This document shows positions 33,997 to 42,159 of a stretch of 64,000 bases of DNA, piece by piece. The stretch lies in contig JAOEIQ010000003.1 of NCBI GenBank assembly GCA_026162565.1, forward strand, positions 248,001 through 312,000. The letters are read 5' to 3'. Position 1 is the first letter of the stretch, and each line of letters begins with the position of its first letter. The position numbers were made by a program, and so were the translations under genes. The notes below the pieces were generated by a model. That model was not told the origin of the DNA, ran no database searches, and was given only the letters and a program-made list of their open reading frames with translations. Source of the DNA: Flavobacteriaceae bacterium NBU2973. GTDB taxonomy: Bacteria; Bacteroidota; Bacteroidia; Flavobacteriales; Flavobacteriaceae.

Positions 33997-34479
33997 CTAT
34001 TTATTTTTTATTTCTACCATTTTAATGGCAGCTATTGCAGCTTCGGTTCCTTTATTACCATGTTTACCACCAGAACGATCTATAGATTGCTGCTTGTTAT
34101 TATCTGTAAGAACACAAAATATAACTGGAATATCACTTTCTAAGTTTAGTTGTTTGATACCTTGAGTCACACCATCACAAACAAAATCGAAGTGTTTTGT
34201 TTCTCCTTGTATAACACAACCAATAGCGATTACACAATCTACATGTTGTTGTTGCATTTTTTTGCTACCATAGATAAGTTCGAAACTACCAGGAACATTC
34301 CAACGTGTAATATTTTCTGGCTTCGCTCCACAATCTACCAAAGCATCATAAGCACCTTTAAAAAGTCCTTCTGTTATGGTATCATTCCATTCAGAAACAA
34401 CAATCCCAAATCGCATGTACTTTGCGTTTGGGATTGTTGTTTTATCGTAATGTGATAAGTTTTTATTCTCTGTTGCCAT
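33997..34479 (-). CDS. ribH: 6,7-dimethyl-8-ribityllumazine synthase
   Basis: This enzyme condenses 5-amino-6-ribitylaminouracil with dihydroxybutanone phosphate, the penultimate riboflavin step, in icosahedral or pentameric shells. The 160 residues match the family. The substrate-binding EWNDTITEGLFKGAYDAL, the VPGSFELIYGSKKM segment, CVIQGETKHFDFVCDGVTQGI with the catalytic His, and the C-terminal GNKGTEAAIAAIKMVEI are all present. It is 3 nt after the TPR gene and cotranscribed with it. No other rib gene is nearby. Confidence 0.97.
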   Translation of the reverse strand: MATENKNLSHYDKTTIPNAKYMRFGIVVSEWNDTITEGLFKGAYDALVDCGAKPENITRWNVPGSFELIYGSKKMQQQHVDCVIAIGCVIQGETKHFDFVCDGVTQGIKQLNLESDIPVIFCVLTDNNKQQSIDRSGGKHGNKGTEAAIAAIKMVEIKNK

Positions 34480-34482
34480 ATA

Positions 34483-35250
34483 TTAGTTGCTGGCTGCTTC
34501 TGCTTTACCAATAAACACATCAATATTTGCAGCTTCAGTAGCGTTAGAAAACTCTTCTTTTATACGTTTAAAATACTCCAGTGCTTTAGATGTTTGACCT
34601 AAATCCATTGCAGTTACAGCAGCTTTAAATAAATACATTGGAGTTGTGTACTCGTTAGTTTTCATTTTTGCAGCTTTTTCGTAGTATTCTAAAGCGTCTT
34701 CATTTTGTCCTAACTGAACAAAGGCATCACCTATTCCTCCTTTTGCTATTGGACCTAACACTTCGTCATCACTTGAAAAATCTCCTAAATACTTAACAGC
34801 ATTAGTATAATCTTTCATATTTAAATAGGCCATTCCAGCATAGTAATTTGCTTGGTTTCCTGCTGGAGTACCTCCAAATTTATCAGCAATATCTAACATA
34901 CCATACTTTCCATCAGATCCATTTAGCGCTAAATAATAAAGTGAGTCGCTAGCTACGCTTGTAATAGCTTCATCAAAATACTTTCGTGCATTAAACAATT
35001 CGTTAGATGCTTCTTCAGCTTTAGGTTCTTGTATAAATTTATTATATCCTAAATATCCTAGAACAACTGCAGCTACTAATCCTATGATTATAAAAATATA
35101 TTTTTGGTTAGAAGCAACCCATTCTTCGGTTTTTGAAGCCGTTTCATCTAAAGTATTAAATACTTCTGCAGTTGTTGAGTTTTCCTCAATTACTTCTTCT
35201 TTCTCTGCTTTCGTCTTTGGTTTATAACCTCTTTTCTTGTAAGTCGCCAT
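34483..35250 (-). CDS. TPR-repeat membrane protein (YfgM/BamD-like)
   Basis: The start is placed at the ATG at 35250 (MATYKKRGYKPK), giving 255 residues; an upstream in-frame start would add 8 residues without features. The basic and acidic N-terminus is followed by one membrane helix (about 50-70) and then TPR repeats (about 95-250, with AGMAYLNMKDYTNAVKYLG and GDAFVQLGQNEDALEYYEKA). This layout resembles YfgM-type periplasmic chaperone adaptors. It may assist secretion or assembly; partners are unknown. Confidence 0.82.
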   Translation of the reverse strand: MATYKKRGYKPKTKAEKEEVIEENSTTAEVFNTLDETASKTEEWVASNQKYIFIIIGLVAAVVLGYLGYNKFIQEPKAEEASNELFNARKYFDEAITSVASDSLYYLALNGSDGKYGMLDIADKFGGTPAGNQANYYAGMAYLNMKDYTNAVKYLGDFSSDDEVLGPIAKGGIGDAFVQLGQNEDALEYYEKAAKMKTNEYTTPMYLFKAAVTAMDLGQTSKALEYFKRIKEEFSNATEAANIDVFIGKAEAASN

Positions 35251-35377
35251 ATATTCTATATTATTGCGCCGCAAAAATATAATTTTTCTTCAGAAATAAG
35301 GATTATTTATTTGATATTTTTCAATAATTTGCAGCTTCGTTTATTAGAACCATATAAACGTTTTAGCATTATTTTTT

Positions 35378-36457
35378 ATGATTTTAAAATCGCTATCATT
35401 AGTCAACTATAAAAATTTTGACACGCAGTCCTTTTCTTTTAACGAAAAGATTAACTGTTTTGTTGGAAATAATGGCGTTGGAAAAACTAATGTGTTAGAT
35501 GCAATTTATCACTTATCGTTTGGTAAGAGTTACTTTAATCCTGTTGCTACTCAAAACATTAAACATAACCAAGATTTTTTTGTAGTGGATGGACTTTATG
35601 AAAAGGCAGAAAAAGAAGAAAAAATAACAGTAAGTCTTAAGCGAGGTCAAAAAAAAATGATGAAACGTAATGGTAAAATCTATGAACGTTTAAGTGACCA
35701 TATTGGATTATTACCATTAGTTATAATATCGCCTGCTGATCGTGATTTAATTGTTGAAGGTAGCGACACTAGACGAAAGTTTATAGATGGTGTTATTTCT
35801 CAAAGTGATAAAGATTATTTGCGAGATTTATTAGCTTACAATAAAGTACTAGTTCAACGTAACTCATTATTAAAATATTTCGCCCTAAACAACACATTTA
35901 ATAATGATACACTAGACATTTACAATGAGCAACTACATAATTACGCTAATCATTTATTTGAGAAAAGAGCTGAATTTTTAGAAGCTTTTATCCCAATTTT
36001 TAAAGAGCGATATCAAGCTATAAGTAATGGAAACGAAGTGGTAAACCTCACATACAAAAGTGATTTATTTGAAGATGACTTATTGACTTTATTAAATACA
36101 AATATTAATAAAGATAAAGCATTACAATATACGAGCGTTGGTATTCATAAAGATGATTTACGTTTTGAAATAGAAACGCATGCAATTAAAAAGTTTGGTA
36201 GTCAAGGACAACAAAAATCATTTTTAATTGCCTTAAAATTAGCACAATTCGATTTTATAAAAGCGCAAAGCAAAGTCAATCCTATTTTGCTTCTTGATGA
36301 CATTTTTGATAAGTTAGATGAGAATCGTGTAGCTCAAATTATAGCTTTAGTAGACAAAGAAAATTTTGGTCAACTTTTTATAAGTGACACACATGCTGAA
36401 CGAACAGAGAATACTATAAAGCAAGTACATCAAGATTATAAAATGTTTAAATTATAA
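35378..36457 (+). CDS. recF: DNA replication and repair protein RecF
   Basis: This SMC-like ATPase helps RecOR load RecA at single-strand gaps. It has 359 residues. The Walker A motif is GNNGVGKTN (about 29-37), the signature region is [18 protein letters not shown], and Walker B is [15 protein letters not shown], all intact. It diverges from the TPR-ribH pair. It is followed 1 nt later by a small lipoprotein gene and then a DUF721 gene; recF next to DUF721 (DciA-like) is a common arrangement. Confidence 0.96.
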   Translation: MILKSLSLVNYKNFDTQSFSFNEKINCFVGNNGVGKTNVLDAIYHLSFGKSYFNPVATQNIKHNQDFFVVDGLYEKAEKEEKITVSLKRGQKKMMKRNGKIYERLSDHIGLLPLVIISPADRDLIVEGSDTRRKFIDGVISQSDKDYLRDLLAYNKVLVQRNSLLKYFALNNTFNNDTLDIYNEQLHNYANHLFEKRAEFLEAFIPIFKERYQAISNGNEVVNLTYKSDLFEDDLLTLLNTNINKDKALQYTSVGIHKDDLRFEIETHAIKKFGSQGQQKSFLIALKLAQFDFIKAQSKVNPILLLDDIFDKLDENRVAQIIALVDKENFGQLFISDTHAERTENTIKQVHQDYKMFKL

Positions 36458-36458
36458 C

Positions 36459-36878
36459 ATGAGAAAACTGTATTTTTTATTAATACTTACAATTTTGAGT
36501 TGTTCCAATAATGAATCATATGATTTGAACAAACTTGAAGGCTACTGGGAAATTTATCAAGTTGAAAAAGAAGGGCAAATTGTAAAAGAGTTTACTATTA
36601 GTACAAACATCGATTACTTTAGAGTAAAAGAGGATAGTACAGGTTTTAGGAAAAAAGTAGCACCTCAACTTGATGGAAGTTTTATAGTATCTAAAGATAT
36701 TTCAAATTTCAAAGTGAGTAGTAATGACAATTCATTACATTTAATCTACACGAAGAAAGGGTTTAATGCTGATGAAATTATTAAAGAATTATCTCAAAAT
36801 AATTTAGTTATATTAAACTCTGAAGGCTTTCTTTATAGATATAAACGATTTGAAAAATTAGATTTACTAAATGAGTAA
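36459..36878 (+). CDS. Lipocalin-like lipoprotein
   Basis: This 139-residue protein has a lipoprotein signal (ILSC, Cys15) and a lipocalin-like opening LNKLEGYWEIYQVEKEG, followed by short beta strands. Single-domain lipocalin-like lipoproteins are common in Bacteroidota and their ligands are rarely known. It is placed between recF and DUF721 with a 1-nt gap and an 8-nt overlap, so it rides in the recF transcript without an obvious DNA-repair role. Confidence 0.7.
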   Translation: MRKLYFLLILTILSCSNNESYDLNKLEGYWEIYQVEKEGQIVKEFTISTNIDYFRVKEDSTGFRKKVAPQLDGSFIVSKDISNFKVSSNDNSLHLIYTKKGFNADEIIKELSQNNLVILNSEGFLYRYKRFEKLDLLNE

Positions 36879-37167
36879 ACGGCAAAATGAACATATTAGC
36901 ATTTCTGATGCATTAAAAGAATTTGTAGAAACAAATAATTTACAAAAAGGGCTTGACAAAGTTAATGTTCAAGAAGCTTGGAGTAATCTTATGGGAAATG
37001 GTGTGAATAATTATACCACTCAAGTTTTACTTCAAGGAACCACCTTATATGTGCAATTAAGTTCCTCTGTTTTACGTGAAGAATTAAGCTATGGCAAAGA
37101 GAAAATTATCACCATGCTAAATGAAAGTTTAGGAAAGGAAGTAGTTAAAAAACTAGTTTTAAGATAA
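36871..37167 (+). CDS. DUF721 (DciA-like) protein
   Basis: This 98-residue protein has the DUF721 core: ISISDALKEFVETNNLQKGLDKVNVQEAWSNLMGNGV and a C-terminal LRELSYGKEKI-like strand-helix. DciA of the same family loads DnaB in bacteria that lack DnaC. As this window also encodes a DnaB with no DnaC seen, a DciA-like role is plausible but inferred. It overlaps the lipoprotein gene by 8 nt. A terminator follows. Confidence 0.85.
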   Translation: MSKRQNEHISISDALKEFVETNNLQKGLDKVNVQEAWSNLMGNGVNNYTTQVLLQGTTLYVQLSSSVLREELSYGKEKIITMLNESLGKEVVKKLVLR

Positions 37168-37169
37168 AA

Positions 37170-37212
37170 AAAAGCCGTTGGTCATTGAGGTTCTCGAAAT
37201 GCAACGGCTTTT
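37170..37212. terminator. Bidirectional terminator carrying a repeat core (copy A)
   Basis: The stem AAAAGCCGTTG / CAACGGCTTTT encloses GGTCATTGAGGT + TCTCGAAATGCA, which itself can pair (CATTGAG / CTCGAAATG). It lies between the convergent DUF721 and ndk genes. The same 12+12-base core occurs at 40545-40615 with a different but complementary outer stem. Confidence 0.85.
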
Positions 37213-37236
37213 TTGTAGTACTATTTTATGTTTTGA

Positions 37237-37656
37237 TTAAAACATCTCGCGTCCTGAAAAATGGAAAGCACCTTCAATAGCAGCATTCTCATCACTATCA
37301 CTTCCATGCACTGCATTTTCTCCAATTGAAGCAGCATATAATTTTCTAATAGTTCCTTCTGCAGCTTCTGCTGGATTTGTAGCACCAATTAATGTTCTAA
37401 AATCTTCAACTGCATTATCTTTTTCTAAAATTGCGGCAACAATAGGTCCTCTTGTCATATACTCAACTAACTCTCCAAAGAAAGGTCTTTCTTTGTGAAT
37501 AGCATAAAATGCTTGTGCATCTGCTGTTGTCATTTGAGTTAATTTCATAGCTACGATTCTAAATCCAGAAGCAGTGATTTTTTCTAGTATTGCGCCAATA
37601 TTTCCTTTTTCAACTGAATCAGGCTTTAGCATTGTAAATGTTCTATTAGTTGCCAT
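37237..37656 (-). CDS. ndk: Nucleoside diphosphate kinase
   Basis: This enzyme equilibrates NTP and dNTP pools using ATP through a phospho-His intermediate. The 139 residues match the family. It has the TMLKPDSV N-terminus, ERPFF, the nucleotide-binding [17 protein letters not shown] and the active-site His117 in NAVHGSDS. The C-terminal GREMF is typical of Bacteroidota forms. The gene appears to have a leader of roughly 110 nt. Confidence 0.98.
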   Translation of the reverse strand: MATNRTFTMLKPDSVEKGNIGAILEKITASGFRIVAMKLTQMTTADAQAFYAIHKERPFFGELVEYMTRGPIVAAILEKDNAVEDFRTLIGATNPAEAAEGTIRKLYAASIGENAVHGSDSDENAAIEGAFHFSGREMF

Positions 37657-37770
37657 TTGATATTTTTAAAATTTTATTCTGTTAATGTCTATTTTATATT
37701 AATGTCATCATGAAATTGCAAGTAGAATATTTTAAAACAATTTTTAATAAACCTGTTTTGCAATTTTGTG

Positions 37771-37800
37771 CAAAAGTAATGTATTTCGCAATAAAAACAA
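37771..37800 (-). promoter_or_regulatory. ndk promoter, near-perfect Bacteroidota consensus
   Basis: On the minus strand TTG (37800-37798), a 19-nt spacer and TACTTTTG (37778-37771) match the TTG-N19-TAnnTTTG pattern. The ATG is 114 nt away, so the mRNA should have a leader of about 110 nt that contains no ORF I can support. Confidence 0.65.
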
Positions 37801-37822
37801 GTGTTCTCAAGTTTAAAAAATT

Positions 37823-37830
37823 GTATATTC
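37823..37830 (+). promoter_or_regulatory. Candidate -7 box of nrnA
   Basis: TATATTCG (one mismatch to TAnnTTTG) ends 7 nt before the ATG at 37838, which would make the mRNA leaderless or nearly so. Confidence 0.4.
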
Positions 37831-37837
37831 GCACACT

Positions 37838-38854
37838 ATGAATGAGAATACGATTCAGCAGATTAAAGAACTCTTTTCTGAACCAAAAAAAATAGTCATT
37901 GTTTGTCATAAAAATCCGGATGGAGATGCTATTGGCTCTAGTTTAGGACTGTTTCATTATTTAAATAAAAAAGGTCATTCCACAACTGTAGTAGTCCCTA
38001 ACGACTATCCACATTTTCTTAAATGGATGCCTGGAAACGAAACCGTTTTAAAGTATGATTCTCAAACCAAAGAATCTGAATTATTTCTTAATACAGCTGA
38101 TGTTATTTTCACTCTAGATTTTAATGCTTTACATAGAGCTGGTGACATGGAACAAGCACTAGAAAATTCTAACGCCATTAAAATTATGATAGATCATCAT
38201 CAACAACCAGATGATTATGCTAAATATATCTATTCAGACGTAAGCATGAGCTCTACTTGCGAAATGGTGTATCACTTTGTAGATATGCTTGGAGATTCTA
38301 ATTTAATTGATGCCTCAATTGCGGATTGCCTATATACAGGAATAGTAACAGATACTGGTTCATTCAGATTTCCTTCAACAACCCAAAAAACGCACATTGT
38401 AATAGCAGACTTAATTAGTAAAGGTGCTAACAATGCTGATGTACATAATCAAATTTTTGATACTAATTCTCAAAGTCGATTACAATTGTTAGGTTGTGCG
38501 TTAAGTAATTTAAAAGTATTTCCAGAGTATAAAACAGCTTACATTACATTATCACAAAAAGAATTAGACAATAATAACTTTAAAAAGGGAGACACAGAAG
38601 GTTTTGTTAATTACGGTTTATCATTAGAAGGCATTATTTTCGCAGCAATTTTTATTGAAAATAAGCAAGAAAATATTATCAAAATATCGTTACGCTCCAA
38701 AGGTGATTTTTCAGTCAATGAATTTTCAAGAACTCATTTTAATGGTGGAGGCCATACAAATGCAGCTGGAGGAAAAAGTGATTTGTCATTAAAAGAAACA
38801 ACTCATAAATTTGAAACTTTACTAAAAGACTATAAAACACAACTTAATAAATGA
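37838..38854 (+). CDS. nrnA: DHH/DHHA1 phosphoesterase (NrnA-like nanoRNase / pAp phosphatase)
   Basis: This 338-residue enzyme is predicted to degrade 2-5 nt RNAs and 3'-phosphoadenosine 5'-phosphate with Mn ions. The DHH domain has NPDGDAIGSSLG (about 26-37), the TLDFN metal Asp and IMIDHHQQP (about 112-120). The DHHA1 domain ends with HFNGGGHTNAAGGK (GGGH motif), completing the active site. Its stop overlaps the ATG of gldI (ATGA), so the two are coupled. Confidence 0.93.
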   Translation: MNENTIQQIKELFSEPKKIVIVCHKNPDGDAIGSSLGLFHYLNKKGHSTTVVVPNDYPHFLKWMPGNETVLKYDSQTKESELFLNTADVIFTLDFNALHRAGDMEQALENSNAIKIMIDHHQQPDDYAKYIYSDVSMSSTCEMVYHFVDMLGDSNLIDASIADCLYTGIVTDTGSFRFPSTTQKTHIVIADLISKGANNADVHNQIFDTNSQSRLQLLGCALSNLKVFPEYKTAYITLSQKELDNNNFKKGDTEGFVNYGLSLEGIIFAAIFIENKQENIIKISLRSKGDFSVNEFSRTHFNGGGHTNAAGGKSDLSLKETTHKFETLLKDYKTQLNK

Positions 38855-39387
38855 AACGATTGATATTCTTATTAACAATATTAATAGTTATAGTTGCTTG
38901 TAAATCTCCTGAAGCAAGAAAGCCTATTTCCAGAAAATCAGGTACATTTATTAAAGAATCTGCTGAAAGAAATAAAGTTCTTTACGAGAAAGAAAAAGAA
39001 CAAATACTCGCCTTAATACAACAAGATACTTTAAACAAGTATATCGCTTCGGAAAATGGATTTTGGTACTACTACAATATAAAAATTGAAAACGATACAA
39101 TAACACCAAAATTTGGAGATATAGTTACATTTAACTACAATATTAATGACTTAAATGGAAATACTATATACTCCATAGACGAAATAAAAACGCAACAATA
39201 CGCAATAGATCAAGAGGAATTATTTTCTGGTTTACGTGAAGGATTAAAAATTATGAAAGCCGGAGAACAAATTACCTTTATATTTCCATCATTAAAAGCC
39301 TTTGGCTATTATGGTGATGAAAAACGAATTGGATCAAACGTTCCAATTATAAGCAAGGTTTCACTACAATCAATAACAAAAAAATAA
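38851..39387 (+). CDS. gldI: Gliding-motility peptidyl-prolyl isomerase lipoprotein GldI
   Basis: This 178-residue lipoprotein (VIVAC, Cys17) has an FKBP-type domain (about 75-175; GDIVTFNYNINDLNG, SGLREGLKIMKAGEQITFIFPSLKAFGYYGD). The N-terminal PISRKSGTFIKESAERN block matches GldI of Flavobacterium. The protein assists folding of components needed for gliding and T9SS secretion. Several T9SS substrates are encoded elsewhere in the window (60857, 62867). It overlaps nrnA by 4 nt and is followed 12 nt later by another PPIase lipoprotein. Confidence 0.88.
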   Translation: MKRLIFLLTILIVIVACKSPEARKPISRKSGTFIKESAERNKVLYEKEKEQILALIQQDTLNKYIASENGFWYYYNIKIENDTITPKFGDIVTFNYNINDLNGNTIYSIDEIKTQQYAIDQEELFSGLREGLKIMKAGEQITFIFPSLKAFGYYGDEKRIGSNVPIISKVSLQSITKK

Positions 39388-39398
39388 ATTTAACACAT

Positions 39399-40526
39399 AT
39401 GAATTTTTTAAAAACAACTATGAAATTATTTATTCTGGCACTTTTATTAAGCGCCTCTTCTTGCCAAGATAAATATCCTGATTTAGAAGATGGATTATAT
39501 GCAGAAATCATAACCAACAAAGGTTCTATGATGCTTCAGCTCGAGTATGAAAAGACACCTATTACTGTAGCAAATTTTATATCGCTTGCTGAAGGAACTA
39601 ACACCAATGCAGATAGTATCTACAAAGGCAAAAAATATTATAATGGTTTAATATTCCATAGAGTGATGAAAAATTTTATGATTCAAGGTGGAGATCCCAA
39701 TGGAAATGGGACAGGTGGACCTGGTTACAAATTTAAGGATGAGTTTGATAAAGAGCTTAAACACGACTCAATTGGTGTATTATCAATGGCAAATCCAGGA
39801 CCAAATTCTAACGGAAGTCAGTTTTTTATTACTCTTAAAGACACACCTTGGTTAGATAATATACATTCTGTATTTGGCCATTTAGTAACTGGTTTTGATG
39901 TATTAAAAGCAATTGGAGAGGTTGAAACTGTACCAAGAGATAAACCAAAAGAAGATGTTATTATTCAAGATATAATCATCATAAGAAAAGGAAGTTCTGC
40001 TAAAAACTTTGACGCGCCTAAAGTATTTTCAGATCATTTTGCAGAAGAAGAACGCATTCAAAAAGAGAAAGCTGCGAAAGCTAAAGCTGCCGCAGATGCT
40101 CAAATGAAGATGAATCTGGAGTATGAAGGTGAGGCAAAAACCCTTGATTCTGGTTTAAAAATACACTATATAACTAAAGGAGATGGTGAAAAGCCAAAAC
40201 AAGGCGATTATGCTCTAATTAATTATGAAGGTTACTTTACTGATGGAAGTATATTTGATTCTAATGTAAAAGAAGCAGAGGAAAGACAAGGAAAAATGAA
40301 TCCAACTAAAGTACAGAGAAATATGTACAAGCCATTTCCTATGCAAGTGAGTCCAGATGCTCAATTAATAACTGGATTTAAAGAAGCTTTAGCTAATATG
40401 CGAGTTGGTGACAAAGTGTTTATTTATGTACCATCTCATTTAGCTTATGGTCAAAGAGGTCGCGGCCAAATAAAACCAAATACAGATTTGACTTTTATAA
40501 TGGAAATGACTGGTATTAGAGAATAA
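39399..40526 (+). CDS. Lipoprotein fusing cyclophilin and FKBP-type PPIase domains
   Basis: This 375-residue protein has a lipobox SASSC (Cys22; a second ATG at 39420 would put it at Cys15). The N-terminal cyclophilin domain (about 33-200) has FHRVMKNFMIQGGDPNGNGTGGPGY, NGSQFFITLKDTPWLD and SVFGHLV. A charged Ala/Lys-rich helical linker (about 215-240) leads to an FKBP domain (about 255-375) with YEGYFTDGSIFDSN, the long insert and SHLAYGQRGRGQIKPNTDLTFIMEM. Two prolyl isomerase folds in one envelope-anchored chain, next to gldI, suggest a secretion-folding module. Confidence 0.93.
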   Translation: MNFLKTTMKLFILALLLSASSCQDKYPDLEDGLYAEIITNKGSMMLQLEYEKTPITVANFISLAEGTNTNADSIYKGKKYYNGLIFHRVMKNFMIQGGDPNGNGTGGPGYKFKDEFDKELKHDSIGVLSMANPGPNSNGSQFFITLKDTPWLDNIHSVFGHLVTGFDVLKAIGEVETVPRDKPKEDVIIQDIIIIRKGSSAKNFDAPKVFSDHFAEEERIQKEKAAKAKAAADAQMKMNLEYEGEAKTLDSGLKIHYITKGDGEKPKQGDYALINYEGYFTDGSIFDSNVKEAEERQGKMNPTKVQRNMYKPFPMQVSPDAQLITGFKEALANMRVGDKVFIYVPSHLAYGQRGRGQIKPNTDLTFIMEMTGIRE

Positions 40527-40544
40527 CACTCATTTTAAAATCAT

Positions 40545-40615
40545 AAAAAAGCCACTGGTCATTGAGGTGTCACACAGAGCTTGTCTAAGTGTTCTCGAAA
40601 TGCAGTGGCTTTTTT
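40545..40615. terminator. Bidirectional terminator carrying a repeat core with insert (copy B)
   Basis: The stem AAAAAAGCCACTG / CAGTGGCTTTTT lies between convergent genes. It holds the same GGTCATTGAGGT and TCTCGAAATGCA halves as 37170-37212, here split by a 24-nt insert (40569-40592). The outer stem differs from copy A at two pairs that have changed on both sides. Confidence 0.8.
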
Positions 40616-40621
40616 ATTGTA

Positions 40622-42082
40622 TTACTTTTTTGGAATATTTTTAAGTATTTCTAAAACAAACTTCCAATATTTTTGAGTCGAGGATATTTGAGCGCTTTCA
40701 TCAGGAGAATGTGCTCCTTTAATATTTGGACCAAAACTAATCATATCCATATCAGGATAGTTTGTTCCTAAAATACCACATTCTAATCCAGCATGACAAG
40801 CAGCTACATGTGGCTCTTCTCCATTATTAAGTTCTTTGTATAATGGAACCATGACTTTTAAAATATCAGAATCCATATTTGGAGTCCAACCAGGATAATC
40901 GCCAGAAAACTCTACAGAACATCCAGCCAATTCAAAAGTAGCTTTTAAGGCATTTGCTAAATCCATTTTAGAAGATTCAACAGACGATCGTGTTAAGCAG
41001 CCTACTTTAATCTCGCCATTTTTAACAATCACTCTTGCAATATTATTAGACGTTTCAACTAAATTAGGAATATCAGCACTCATTCTATACACGCCATTGT
41101 GAGCCGCATACAAAGCATGTATTAATTGTTCTTGAGCACCATAAGGCATTACTGTTTTAGGTAAATCAGTTTCAGAAAAAACTATTTTTAAATCAGGCTC
41201 CATAGTTTTAATCTCTTTCTTAATAGTTTCTGAAAGTGCTTTTAACAAACTCTTAATAACGCCTTCTTTATCAGCTTCAAAAACTACAATTGCAACACTC
41301 TCTCTTGGTATGGCATTTCGCAAACTTCCACCATCTATTTCAGACACTTGAATATCTTCAATAACAGCATATAGCAAACGGTTCATTATTTTATTAGCAT
41401 TACCAAGACCTTCATGAATTTGCATTCCAGAGTGGCCACCTTGTAAACCTTTCACTTCTATTTTACAAGCTTTCAACCCTTCATGTTCAATTCTCTCTTC
41501 TTCATAAGTTCCTGTAGCAGTAACGTCTATTCCTCCAGCACAACCAACTCCTATTTCATCATCTTCTTCAGTATCTAAATTTAATAGTATATCACCTTCA
41601 AGCAAACCACCTTTTAAACCCATTGCTCCTGTCATACCTGTTTCTTCATCTATGGTAAACAAGGCTTCAATGGCAGGATGATCAATCTCATTACTTTCTA
41701 AAATTGCCATGATTGTCGCTACACCTAGACCATTATCAGCTCCAAGAGTTGTTCCTTTAGCTTTTACCCAATCGCCTTCAACATACATATCTATTCCTTG
41801 CGTATCAAAATCGAAAACAGTATCGTTATTTTTTTGGTGAACCATATCTAAATGCGATTGCATGACAATGGTTTTTCTATCTTCCATTCCAAACGTAGCA
41901 GGCTTTTTAATAATGACGTTACCTACTTCATCTTCAATAGTCTCAAGACCAAGATTATTACCAAAATCTTTCATAAAAGCAATTACGCGTTCTTCTTTTT
42001 TTGACGGTCTTGGCACAGCATTTAAATCTGCAAATTTGTTCCAAACTGCTTTAGGTTCTAGTTCTCTTATTTCTGAATTCAT
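40622..42082 (-). CDS. pepD: Aminoacyl-histidine dipeptidase (PepD, M20 family)
   Basis: This 486-residue dizinc peptidase cleaves Xaa-His and other dipeptides in the cytoplasm. Metal ligands and catalytic residues are visible in QSHLDMVH (His), TLGADNGLGVA (bridging Asp), TIDEETGMTGA (Glu pair), NLDTEEDDE, AGLECGIL and the C-terminal GAHSPDESA (His). The length fits the PepD subfamily. There is no signal peptide. It is a single gene, convergent with the PPIase fusion and divergent from DUF3810. Confidence 0.95.
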   Translation of the reverse strand: MNSEIRELEPKAVWNKFADLNAVPRPSKKEERVIAFMKDFGNNLGLETIEDEVGNVIIKKPATFGMEDRKTIVMQSHLDMVHQKNNDTVFDFDTQGIDMYVEGDWVKAKGTTLGADNGLGVATIMAILESNEIDHPAIEALFTIDEETGMTGAMGLKGGLLEGDILLNLDTEEDDEIGVGCAGGIDVTATGTYEEERIEHEGLKACKIEVKGLQGGHSGMQIHEGLGNANKIMNRLLYAVIEDIQVSEIDGGSLRNAIPRESVAIVVFEADKEGVIKSLLKALSETIKKEIKTMEPDLKIVFSETDLPKTVMPYGAQEQLIHALYAAHNGVYRMSADIPNLVETSNNIARVIVKNGEIKVGCLTRSSVESSKMDLANALKATFELAGCSVEFSGDYPGWTPNMDSDILKVMVPLYKELNNGEEPHVAACHAGLECGILGTNYPDMDMISFGPNIKGAHSPDESAQISSTQKYWKFVLEILKNIPKK

Positions 42083-42121
42083 GTTTACTAAATTTCAAGT
42101 GTGAGCAAATGTACATATTAC

Positions 42122-42155
42122 TTGTTCAGTTTAAAACAATTTTTGTGTAGTTTTG
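42122..42155 (+). promoter_or_regulatory. Promoter of the DUF3810 gene, leaderless arrangement
   Basis: TTG (42122-42124), a 23-nt spacer and TAGTTTTG (42148-42155) fit the Bacteroidota consensus. The ATG is only 4 nt after the -7 box, so transcription should begin at or next to the start codon. Confidence 0.55.
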
Positions 42156-42159
42156 ATTC

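Noticed and set aside
37694-37909. 71-codon minus-strand frame across the ndk-nrnA gap
   Set aside because: It overlaps the start of nrnA and the ndk promoter, and its product has no recognisable features.
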